A stretch of 64,000 nt of DNA, from the NCBI RefSeq assembly GCF_039521745.1, contig NZ_BAAACT010000004.1. One strand, 5' to 3'. The stretch comes from Faecalicatena contorta. Its GTDB lineage: Bacteria; Bacillota; Clostridia; Lachnospirales; Lachnospiraceae. Below the pieces are notes generated by a model. The model had not been told where the DNA came from. It did no database searches and saw only the letters and a list, made by a program, of their open reading frames with translations. Both the position numbers and the translations under genes were made by a program. Positions 17,152 to 24,496 of this stretch are shown here, in pieces (position 1 is the first letter of the stretch; the number at the start of each line of letters is the position of its first letter).

Positions 17152-17264
17152 TGTAAATAATGCCATTATTTGCAGTACCGCACATTATAAAATGTGTAAG
17201 CCTGAGGGCGTGGGAATGACTTACAGACAGAAATGTCTAAAAGCCGTTCCTGCGTCCTCTTTTT
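17152..17264 (+). ncRNA. Structured leader RNA ending in a terminator ahead of the capsid operon
   Basis: GAGGGCGTGGGAATG (17204-17218) pairs fully, with G-U pairs, with CGTTCCTGCGTCCTC (17245-17259), followed by five T. Inside lies AGACA-GAAA-TGTCT (17225-17238) with a GNRA loop. Upstream hairpins are AATAAT/ATTATT and CACAT/ATGTG. GTAAG (17196-17200) can pair with CTTAC (17220-17224). It is either a free RNA of about 113 nt or an attenuator that must be passed to express the capsid gene. Confidence 0.65.
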
Positions 17265-17317
17265 GTGTTGCTGAGATGGTGAAAACATTAATTTATAACA
17301 TGAATAGGAGAAAAAGA

Positions 17318-17599
17318 ATGAATGAAACAATGAAAAACGAAATCGAGAAACTTTACAGTTGCATTGACGAGCTGATGGAGGAGTATTCAGAGGAGCTGCC
17401 AGAGACAAGAGCAGCAGAGGAGAAGGTTGCTGACTGCATTCAAAACAATGTAGGTAATCATGAAAAAGAGATGGAAATAGCTGACGCATGTCAGGATCTG
17501 GCAAGTCAAATGGAAAAGCAGGGATTTCTTTTTGGCTTCCAGTATGCAGCCAGGTTATTGACAGGTGACTTATGTGACGAGCAGAGGGAGGACGCATAA
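17318..17599 (+). CDS. Small helical protein before the capsid gene
   Basis: 93 residues, MNETMKNEIEKLYSCIDELM onward. ATAGGAGAAAAAGA sets the start; the open frame back to 17117 crosses the leader RNA. The C-terminus KQGFLFGFQYAARLL matches the pattern KxGFxxGFxYAxxL of the protein at 19290-19535. Its stop overlaps the capsid start (TAATG), so expression is coupled. Confidence 0.78.
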   Translation: MNETMKNEIEKLYSCIDELMEEYSEELPETRAAEEKVADCIQNNVGNHEKEMEIADACQDLASQMEKQGFLFGFQYAARLLTGDLCDEQREDA

Positions 17600-18927
17600 T
17601 GGCATTAAGACAAATTGTTGTAGCAGAAAAAATAAAGGAAAAAGAAGCTGCATTAAAAGAAATTAGGCAACAGCGGACAGAATTAATCAGTCGTAAAAAT
17701 TTACTGGAAGATGAGATTAATGCAGCTGAAACGGATGAACAAAGAAAAGAAATTGAAAAAAAAGTCGATGAATTTGTGATTGAGCGTGATAAAAATGATG
17801 AGTCAATAAAAGCTACTGAATTGGAGTTGGAAGAATTAAGGGAAGAGCAGAGAAGGCTTAATGAAAAGAGTCCCAAGAACGTCCGTGTATCAGGAAGATT
17901 AGAGAAAGAGGAGATTTACAAAGATATGGAAAATATTATTTTAAGAAATGGTGATAGCTTATTTGACATTAGAAGTGAGATTTTTGATTCAGAGCAAAGA
18001 AATCTGAATCTTGGAAAATATGTTAGAGGTATGGTTACAGGCAGATGGGATAATGCAGATAATGAAAGATCCGCAATGCTTACGTCTGGAGCAAGTTCCC
18101 TTATTCCTTCTCCACTTTACGCAAAGATTTTGGATAAAGCAAGAAACATTAGTGTATTTACGGCGGCAAATGTCCCAGTTGTGGAGATGGAAACAAACAA
18201 TCTTACAGTGGCAAAGATCAAAGAGGACCTGAAGGCCGCATTTAAAGCAGAGGGGAATGAAGCAACAGAAAGTACACCGCTTGAGCTGGAAGGGGTTACT
18301 TTAACATCAAAGACTATATATGGTTACGCTTATGTATCACTTGAAGCAATTGAGTCAGCTCAAAATCTGGATGCTGTTCTTGCGGACTCTTTCGGTAAAG
18401 CGGTAGCGGAAGGAATAGACCAGGGGATGTTATACGGGGTGTATTCCGGTAGTGCATATCAGGACTATGCGCCAGCCGGGATATTTAATAATGATGGGAT
18501 CAATAGTATCACTGCTGCACACTCTGATTACGATGACATTATTAAAGCTATCGGGCGTATCAGAGCAAACAACGGTATAGCTTCTACAATGGCAATCAAC
18601 GCTAACACTGAGGAAGTATTGTCTTTACTTAAAGATGGTAATGGTCAGTATCTGACGCCGCCAAGAGCTATCTCTGACATTAATCAGTTTGTTTCAAATC
18701 AGTTGAGTTATGATGCGGCAGAAGGCAGCGATCTGTTAGTATTTGATCCTAACGCATTGCTGATTGGAGTTCAGCAGGGAATCAATATCAAAGTATTTGA
18801 CGGAGATACAGAGTGCATCAAGAAAGGCCTGGTGTGTTTCAGGGTAATGTCTATGATTGATTGTGTGGTATTACAGCCCAAACATATCAGCCGTATAACA
18901 GGATTTGGCAAATCAGGACAGGCATAA
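17599..18927 (+). CDS. HK97-type phage major capsid protein
   Basis: 442 residues. Residues 1-110 are a charged coiled coil like the HK97 delta (scaffold) domain. From about 155 the HK97 fold is recognisable: SGASSLIPSPLYAKILDKAR, a mid-region LTSKTIYGYAYVSLEAIES, GIDQGMLYGVYSG and a C-terminal LVCFRVMSMIDCVVL. In phages the delta domain is cut by a prohead protease; none is encoded here. No portal, terminase or head-tail genes are adjacent. It probably builds or remodels the capsid made with a helper phage. An encapsulin-like shell is a less likely alternative because of the scaffold domain and element context. Confidence 0.92.
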   Translation: MALRQIVVAEKIKEKEAALKEIRQQRTELISRKNLLEDEINAAETDEQRKEIEKKVDEFVIERDKNDESIKATELELEELREEQRRLNEKSPKNVRVSGRLEKEEIYKDMENIILRNGDSLFDIRSEIFDSEQRNLNLGKYVRGMVTGRWDNADNERSAMLTSGASSLIPSPLYAKILDKARNISVFTAANVPVVEMETNNLTVAKIKEDLKAAFKAEGNEATESTPLELEGVTLTSKTIYGYAYVSLEAIESAQNLDAVLADSFGKAVAEGIDQGMLYGVYSGSAYQDYAPAGIFNNDGINSITAAHSDYDDIIKAIGRIRANNGIASTMAINANTEEVLSLLKDGNGQYLTPPRAISDINQFVSNQLSYDAAEGSDLLVFDPNALLIGVQQGINIKVFDGDTECIKKGLVCFRVMSMIDCVVLQPKHISRITGFGKSGQA

Positions 18928-19017
18928 AGAACGCGGAAATTGCAATATATAAACCTCAAAACAGGGGTAGAAAAAGGCCCTTTTTCGTAAGGATATGGAG
19001 ATAAAAAAGCAATGATA

Positions 19018-19064
19018 ATCAGGGTATCAATATAAAATGCTACCCTGATTATATTAGATATAAT
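19018..19064 (+). terminator. Tandem hairpins after the capsid gene
   Basis: ATCAGGGTA (19018-19026) pairs with TACCCTGAT (19041-19049). A second weak AT hairpin (GATATA/TATATC) follows. An AAAAAGG/CCTTTTT palindrome lies at about 18971-18985. Together they probably end the capsid transcript. Confidence 0.6.
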
Positions 19065-19087
19065 TATTATATCTGGGACGGGAAAAG

Positions 19088-19130
19088 CAAGCTACAAGCG
19101 GCTTGACGGCATCCCCCCCCCCCTCCCTAC
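19088..19130. other. Poly-C tract with flanking inverted repeat, cos-like
   Basis: CAAGC/GCTTG (19088-19105) is followed by GACGGCAT and eleven C (19113-19123). G/C homopolymers with adjacent inverted repeats are typical of the cohesive-end region upstream of terminase genes in Firmicute cos phages. The rest of 18928-19289 holds no gene that I can support. A packaging site borrowed from a helper is inferred. Confidence 0.4.
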
Positions 19131-19289
19131 CAAAAATAAAATTTAGTCTTTGGGAACCGGGATAGGGGACTGTTTCCAATAGCGCGGATCCCTGAAAATA
19201 TTTTTTCCGGCAGAGTGTGATGTGTCGCGAATGGAACGAAAGGTTCTACAGAAGTAGATATTCAAGCCCAGGAGAGAGGAGCGGTATTA

Positions 19290-19535
19290 ATGGCTAAAGT
19301 AGGTAGGATTTATACTGAATCATATAGTAAAACATATGATGCGATATCAGCAGATAATGAACTGACTGAAATAATCGAAACTGAAATAATATCCAAAATG
19401 AAAAGTCATGAGAACATGACAATGGAATACATAACAGATTTGATTTTTGCTGGAAGTAGTTGTGGACAAAAATGTGGATTTGAAAGTGGCTTTAAATATG
19501 CAATGTCATTGATATTTGAAAGTCTTATAAGTTGA
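19290..19535 (+). CDS. Small protein after the capsid gene, paralogue-like
   Basis: 81 residues, MAKVGRIYTESYSKTYDAIS onward. Its C-terminal KCGFESGFKYAMSLI resembles the end of the 93-residue protein before the capsid gene. GGAGAGAGGAGCGG precedes the start. Last gene before attR. Function unknown. Confidence 0.72.
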   Translation: MAKVGRIYTESYSKTYDAISADNELTEIIETEIISKMKSHENMTMEYITDLIFAGSSCGQKCGFESGFKYAMSLIFESLIS

Positions 19536-19540
19536 TAATT

Positions 19541-19601
19541 GCACTAGTAAAACGACACTAGTAAAACCCTAAAAAACGGCACTAATAAAATACTAGTAGA
19601 A
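19541..19601 (+). repeat. Integrase arm-type sites, right end
   Basis: CACTAGTAAAA (19542-19552), CACTAGTAAAA (19556-19566) and CACTAATAAAA (19580-19590) form a direct array; the last, extended to 19601, matches the left-end site at 10949-10971. The array lies about 100 bases inside the right repeat. Confidence 0.6.
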
Positions 19602-19703
19602 CATTAGAATCTTATATTGGTTATAGTTCAAAACACAGGGAATCCCATGAAATCGCCCTTCCTGATCCATGCTGCTATCCTAATATTTTATAAGATTCTT
19701 AAC

Positions 19704-19723
19704 AATTTAAGAAAAATATAAGA
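19704..19723 (+). repeat. attR candidate, 20-bp direct repeat
   Basis: Identical to 10881-10900. It lies 63 bases before the response-regulator start and contains TTTAAGA and TATAAGA 11 bases apart, the spacing of OmpR-family binding sites. The element therefore appears to integrate into the operator of the two-component operon. Confidence 0.8.
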
Positions 19724-19786
19724 TTTTCCCCAATGGGTCTTAAAAAATCACAGATATCATGTATACTGTAAGGGAGGTGATGAAAA

Positions 19787-20482
19787 ATGTATAATATTTT
19801 AGTTTGTGATGATGATAAGGAAATCGTAGAAGCAATCGAGATATATTTATCCCAGGAAGGCTATCATGTACTGAAAGCCTATGACGGGGCAGAGGCATTG
19901 AAGATGCTTGAATCGCAGGAAGTGCATCTGCTTGTACTGGATGTCATGATGCCCAGACTGGACGGAATCAGAGCCACCCTTAAAATTCGAGAGAACAACA
20001 GCATCCCGATTATTATCCTGTCCGCTAAATCTGAGGACGCGGATAAGATTCTGGGACTGAACGTCGGCGCCGACGATTATGTAACAAAACCATTTAATCC
20101 ATTGGAACTGGTAGCGAGGGTCAAATCTCAACTGCGCAGATATACCCAGCTCGGAGGCAGTGTTAAGGAAAAGTCCGAGCGGGTGTATGAGGTTGGCGGC
20201 CTTGCTATTAATGATGATCTGAAAGAAGTTACCGTGGACGGAGAGGTTGTGAAGCTGACACCTATCGAGTATAACATTTTATTATTATTAATGAAAAATC
20301 AGGGGAGAGTTTTTTCTATAGACCAGATTTATGAATCGATCTGGAATGAAGATGCAATCGGAGCGGACAATACGGTTGCCGTGCATATCCGGCATATTCG
20401 GGAAAAGATTGAGATCAACCCGAAGGAGCCCAGATACCTGAAGGTCGTCTGGGGCGTTGGGTATAAGATAGAAAAACTCTAG
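19787..20482 (+). CDS. OmpR-family response regulator
   Basis: 231 residues. The receiver domain (1-120) has acidic pocket DDD at 8-10, phospho-acceptor Asp52 in VLDVMMP and Lys in VTKPF. The winged helix (about 135-230) includes LTPIEYNILLLLMKNQGRVF. AGGGAGGTGATGAAAA precedes the ATG. A -10 TATACT (about 19769) without a good -35 suggests activator dependence. Cotranscribed with the kinase 11 bases downstream; VanR-like in overall character. Confidence 0.95.
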   Translation: MYNILVCDDDKEIVEAIEIYLSQEGYHVLKAYDGAEALKMLESQEVHLLVLDVMMPRLDGIRATLKIRENNSIPIIILSAKSEDADKILGLNVGADDYVTKPFNPLELVARVKSQLRRYTQLGGSVKEKSERVYEVGGLAINDDLKEVTVDGEVVKLTPIEYNILLLLMKNQGRVFSIDQIYESIWNEDAIGADNTVAVHIRHIREKIEINPKEPRYLKVVWGVGYKIEKL

Positions 20483-20493
20483 GAAGGAGCGAT

Positions 20494-23082
20494 ATGAAAA
20501 ACTGGTATAAAAAGCCGGTGACGAAAGGGATTCTGCTGCTGCTTGCCCACCTTACGGTAGTTACAGCCGTTCTTGGCATGGTAATCATGCTGGCTTTTTT
20601 CGGAAGCAGAGGGAGCGATAGTTTTCTGAAGTCTGCGAGCAAGCCATATGAAGAATCCGCGAGTTTTAAGAATTTAGTATCCAGTGCCACATGGGATGTC
20701 ATGGAAGGCATTGCTATGAAGAATAATTTTGAGACAGACGGCAAATATAATCCCGAAAAGCTGGTTGATATTATAAATTTTGCGAAGAACGGAGTAATAG
20801 ACGGGGAGAATGAAAGCGGTCTGGCATACACCCTGGAGGACCTCGTGAACTGGAGCAGCGAGTACACGGAGGAAGGGGCCAGCTACGATGACAATGGTGT
20901 GGTTGTCTGCGAGAAGCCTGACGGAACTTATCATTATTATTATACGGGAGAGTTTAAGTCTCTGATTGAGGATAATAAACTGAGGCTGGAAGTCGAAGGA
21001 ATTACATCTGAAGATTTTATGAATCAGCTGGAAAACGGATATTATACATCGGGTTATTATAATAGTATGGCAATTAAGAATACCGATGGTATCACGGTGT
21101 ATACGGACTGCTGGACATTCAGCGAGGCATTGCGGGAAAAGTATACGCCGGCAGGGGCTGCCAATATTCTAGAGGTGGTAAACAAATCGCCGGAGCTCAA
21201 TGGGAAACTGTCCCGGGTATACGGCTATCTGCAGAACATTCTGAGTACGCTGTCATCCCAGGTTGACAGATACCTTTATTCAGGAGATACATGGGAAGAA
21301 GGGAACACGAATTTCATTTACATGTTTGTAGATGAAAGTGCGAAAAAAGTATATACAAATAACAGCCATCTCCGGGATTACGATTCTGTAAAAGAAAATC
21401 TGGAACAGATGAAGGCCGGCGGCAGCAATAAGTATTTGATTGTAAGGCCGAAACTGGCAGAGTTTGAGACGAATATGGATATTTCTGCCAATGAATGGCG
21501 TTCTATGGTGAAGTCCTACAATTACAGACAAAAGGCAGACTGCATTTTTGCGGCGGCTGTGGATACAAACTTTCCAATACAGGACGTATTTTATGCGGAT
21601 GCACAGGATTATGATACCTATGCGCCTCATATGAGATTGGCGGTGGCTGGAAGTACAATCTGCTCCATCTTATTCCTTGTAATCCTGATATGGATGACAC
21701 TGATAGCGGGAAGGAGCGGCAAGGACGGTGAAGTCCACCTGAATCTGTTTGACAGGTGGAAGACGGAACTGGGTGCGGCGTTTGTTATCCTGTTATGGCT
21801 GATACCTGTCACCTTTTTAGGAAGCATGTGGGGCGGTATCGGATCACTTTCTAATACATCGGTTTATCCGGATGGCAGCTATTCGTGGGAATTATTTACG
21901 AATATGGCATACAGAGGGTATGGCAGTTATTTGAGATTATCTGATTTAATATTAATGGGAATACTTGCGGCATTCACTACGGCGTGTTTCCTGTTTGGTT
22001 ACCTGAGCCTTGTGCGCAGAATTAAGGCAGGGACCGTCTGGAAGAATAGCCTGCTGAGGAGTGTTTGTCTGTTTTTAAAAGAGTTTTGGCTGAACCGTAA
22101 TGTAACATTCCGGGCAGTATTCTCATTGGGTGTCTTTATGGTAATACACTGGCTGGCAATTGGGGTTAGAGGTTTTTCCGGCTTTTTTATCCTCATGCTG
22201 CTGACAGAGGCGGCCGCCGTATTTTTGGTAGTAAGAGGGGCTGTTTCGAAGAGCAGGATAAAAAGAGGAATCCGGGAGATTGCATCAGGCAACGTGGATT
22301 ATCAGATCCCGCTGGACCGCCTTAACGGCGGGGACTTGAAGATGGCCGAGATGGTGAATAATATCGGCAACGGCTTGCAGCGGGCTGTGGAAGAGGGCAT
22401 GAAGAGTGAACGTCTGAAGACCGATCTGATCACAAATGTGTCCCATGATATTAAGACCCCGCTGACATCCATCATCAACTATGTAGATTTGTTAAAGCGG
22501 GAGAATTTTAATGATCCAAAGATAAAGGGCTATCTCGATATACTGGAGGCAAAGGCGCAGCGCCTGAAAACATTAACGGAAGATGTTGTGGAAGCATCCA
22601 AAGTGAGCAGCGGGAATATTGTCCTGGAATTCATGGACGTCAATTTGGTGGAGATGATCAATCAGACTGCCGGGGAGTTTGCAGAAAAATTCGCAGCAAA
22701 GAACCTGGAAATGATACAGAACCTGCCGGACGGGCCGGCAATGATTCACGTGGATGGAAGGCGGATGTGGCGTGTACTGGAGAATATCTATAACAATGCC
22801 GCCAAGTACGCAATGCCCGGAACACGTGTATATGCGGATCTGTGGGTGACGGAGGAGAATGTAGGCTTCTCTCTGAAGAATATTTCCGAACAGCCTCTTA
22901 ATATCTCTGCGGATGAACTAACAGAACGTTTTATCAGAGGTGATATCTCAAGAAGCACGGAAGGCAGCGGACTGGGCCTGTCAATTGCTAAGAGCCTGAC
23001 AACAATGCAGGAAGGAGATTTCAGACTTTATCTGGACGGCGATTTGTTTAAAGTAACGATAGAGTTTCCTCGGGTGAAGTAA
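20494..23082 (+). CDS. Large membrane histidine kinase
   Basis: 862 residues. One membrane helix at about 10-32, a long extracellular domain (about 33-375), then about five membrane segments (375-595), a HAMP-like linker, and a HisKA/HATPase core. The phospho-acceptor His is in TNVSHDIKTPLTS (about 651), the N box is ENIYNNAAKYA, and the G box GSGLGLSIAKSL. The extra multi-helix block is unusual for VanS-type kinases and could sense a membrane or envelope signal. Partner of the preceding regulator. Confidence 0.93.
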   Translation: MKNWYKKPVTKGILLLLAHLTVVTAVLGMVIMLAFFGSRGSDSFLKSASKPYEESASFKNLVSSATWDVMEGIAMKNNFETDGKYNPEKLVDIINFAKNGVIDGENESGLAYTLEDLVNWSSEYTEEGASYDDNGVVVCEKPDGTYHYYYTGEFKSLIEDNKLRLEVEGITSEDFMNQLENGYYTSGYYNSMAIKNTDGITVYTDCWTFSEALREKYTPAGAANILEVVNKSPELNGKLSRVYGYLQNILSTLSSQVDRYLYSGDTWEEGNTNFIYMFVDESAKKVYTNNSHLRDYDSVKENLEQMKAGGSNKYLIVRPKLAEFETNMDISANEWRSMVKSYNYRQKADCIFAAAVDTNFPIQDVFYADAQDYDTYAPHMRLAVAGSTICSILFLVILIWMTLIAGRSGKDGEVHLNLFDRWKTELGAAFVILLWLIPVTFLGSMWGGIGSLSNTSVYPDGSYSWELFTNMAYRGYGSYLRLSDLILMGILAAFTTACFLFGYLSLVRRIKAGTVWKNSLLRSVCLFLKEFWLNRNVTFRAVFSLGVFMVIHWLAIGVRGFSGFFILMLLTEAAAVFLVVRGAVSKSRIKRGIREIASGNVDYQIPLDRLNGGDLKMAEMVNNIGNGLQRAVEEGMKSERLKTDLITNVSHDIKTPLTSIINYVDLLKRENFNDPKIKGYLDILEAKAQRLKTLTEDVVEASKVSSGNIVLEFMDVNLVEMINQTAGEFAEKFAAKNLEMIQNLPDGPAMIHVDGRRMWRVLENIYNNAAKYAMPGTRVYADLWVTEENVGFSLKNISEQPLNISADELTERFIRGDISRSTEGSGLGLSIAKSLTTMQEGDFRLYLDGDLFKVTIEFPRVK

Positions 23083-23096
23083 ATCGGGGAAATGTT

Positions 23097-23139
23097 CAAA
23101 GGGGTCAGACCCTGCTGCAAAGGGGTCTGACCCCTTTGC
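23097..23139. repeat. GGGGTC palindromic repeats, tandem pair
   Basis: A partial copy CAAAGGGGTCAGACCCTG (23097 on) is followed by a complete one at 23117-23139 with 11-base arms (GCAAAGGGGTC and GACCCCTTTGC). It may also terminate the kinase operon. Related to 1117-1137 and 33237-33262. Confidence 0.8.
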
Positions 23140-23299
23140 GTTCCTTTTTCAGAATATTCTCATTTTTTCTAATATGTTTTGGCTTTTTGAGGATACTGAT
23201 ATTATAAAGTGTACCCAATCAGGAAGTGTTTCTTGCACCATCCGGTGTTTTGCTTTACAATTAGGTAGGAACGAATGATGGTTGATTTAAGAGGTGCTT

Positions 23300-24451
23300 A
23301 TGGAATCTTTACAGGAATTACTGGTTGATATTTTAAATATAGATTTTATTCAGGGGATTCTTAGTAATCCCCGTACGAAGGATGGGGTGCTGAAGATTAA
23401 GGTGCGGCCGGTGGAAAAGAAGGGAAGTCTTTATTTTCAATTTGAATCTTTCACGGAGACGCAGGCGTTCCATGAGAATCTGACGGCGGAGGATGCGGGC
23501 AGGAGGATCGTGGAGTATATGTCGGCATTCCGGCAGATGCAGATGACGACGAGGTCAATGAATTATACGGTTCTTGTGAGCAAGAAGGGGAAAGTTACGA
23601 TTCAGAGGAAGAGACAGGCTGCGGAGGTGAAGGCGCCGGAATTATCGCATAACCGAAGTAAGAAGTATATTCTGCAGGAGGGGACGGTGGTTCCGTTTCT
23701 TCAGGATCTGGGGGTGATGACCAGCGATGGGAGCGTTGTCAAAGCCCGGTTTGATAAGTTTCGGCAGATTAACCGTTTTCTGGAGTTTATTGAGGATATT
23801 CTGCCTCAGCTTGACTGGGGGCGTGAGCTTACTATTCTGGATTTTGGCTGCGGAAAGTCTTATCTGACGTTTGCGATGTATCATTATCTACACGAAATGC
23901 AGCAGTATAATATACGTATCATCGGCCTTGACCTGAAACGGGATGTGATTGAGAATTGCAATCGGCTGGCGAAAAAGTACGGTTATGATAAACTGCAATT
24001 TTTGGAGGGGGATATTGCGGATTATGAAGGCGTACAGTCTGTCGATATGGTGGTAACGCTCCATGCCTGTGATACGGCGACAGATTATGCGCTGGCCAAA
24101 GCCATTGGCTGGAATGCAAAGGTGATTCTTTCAGTCCCCTGTTGTCAGCATGAATTGAATGGGCAGATGCAAAACAGAGATCTGGCTCCGGTCATGGATT
24201 ATGGCCTTTTAAAGGAACGGTTTGCCGCTCTGGTGACCGACGGGCTGCGGGCAAAGTATCTGGAGGCTTTCGGATATGCCACACAGGTCTTGGAATTTAT
24301 CGATATGGAGCATACGCCGAAGAATATACTGCTGCGTGCGGTGAAAACCGGTAAAAGCAGTACTGATGCAGAACAAAAAATCAAAGAATGTGAGACATTG
24401 CTTCATGTAAATCCGATCCTGGGAAGACTGTTGTATCCGGATGGGGAATGA
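23300..24451 (+). CDS. Class I SAM-dependent methyltransferase
   Basis: 383 residues. The Rossmann methyltransferase domain starts near 175 with motif I ILDFGCGKSYLTF; acidic motif II is IIGLDLKRDVI, followed by VVTLHACDTATDYAL and VPCCQHELN. The N-terminal 170 residues are a separate basic domain that may bind nucleic acid. The VPCC and HACDTATD motifs recall the METTL25/PF13679 group, suggesting RNA substrate (inferred). AAGAGG before ATG 23300 sets the start. Confidence 0.85.
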   Translation: MESLQELLVDILNIDFIQGILSNPRTKDGVLKIKVRPVEKKGSLYFQFESFTETQAFHENLTAEDAGRRIVEYMSAFRQMQMTTRSMNYTVLVSKKGKVTIQRKRQAAEVKAPELSHNRSKKYILQEGTVVPFLQDLGVMTSDGSVVKARFDKFRQINRFLEFIEDILPQLDWGRELTILDFGCGKSYLTFAMYHYLHEMQQYNIRIIGLDLKRDVIENCNRLAKKYGYDKLQFLEGDIADYEGVQSVDMVVTLHACDTATDYALAKAIGWNAKVILSVPCCQHELNGQMQNRDLAPVMDYGLLKERFAALVTDGLRAKYLEAFGYATQVLEFIDMEHTPKNILLRAVKTGKSSTDAEQKIKECETLLHVNPILGRLLYPDGE

Positions 24452-24496
24452 GAATGGGAGTTGGGATAATCTTTTTTTAATAAAGGGGACAGACAA

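Larger units (their letters stand above)
10881..19723. mobile_element. 8.8 kb integrated phage satellite-like element with a lone capsid gene
   Basis: The perfect direct repeat AATTTAAGAAAAATATAAGA ends this segment on both sides. In order it carries a tyrosine integrase at the left end, a small hydrophobic toxin with antisense RNA, a palindrome cluster, a repressor, Cro-like and HTH genes, a primase-helicase, iteron-like repeats, five small genes, a leader RNA, a small gene, an HK97-type major capsid protein, a poly-C tract and one more small gene. It has no terminase, portal, protease, tail, relaxase or type IV secretion genes. The size and order recall phage-inducible islands. Presence of a capsid gene alone is unusual. 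Confidence 0.85.

Noticed and set aside
17117..17317. N-terminal extension of the small protein before the capsid gene
   Set aside because: The extension covers the promoter and leader RNA; a good ribosome site is present at 17318.
17166..17876. 236-codon minus-strand frame over the capsid gene start
   Set aside because: Low-complexity serine/phenylalanine-rich translation of the reverse of a coiled coil; a shadow.
10949..19601. CACTAATAAAAT direct repeats as the att core
   Set aside because: They differ at two of 23 positions and lie inside a longer perfect 20-bp repeat pair, so they fit arm-type integrase sites better.
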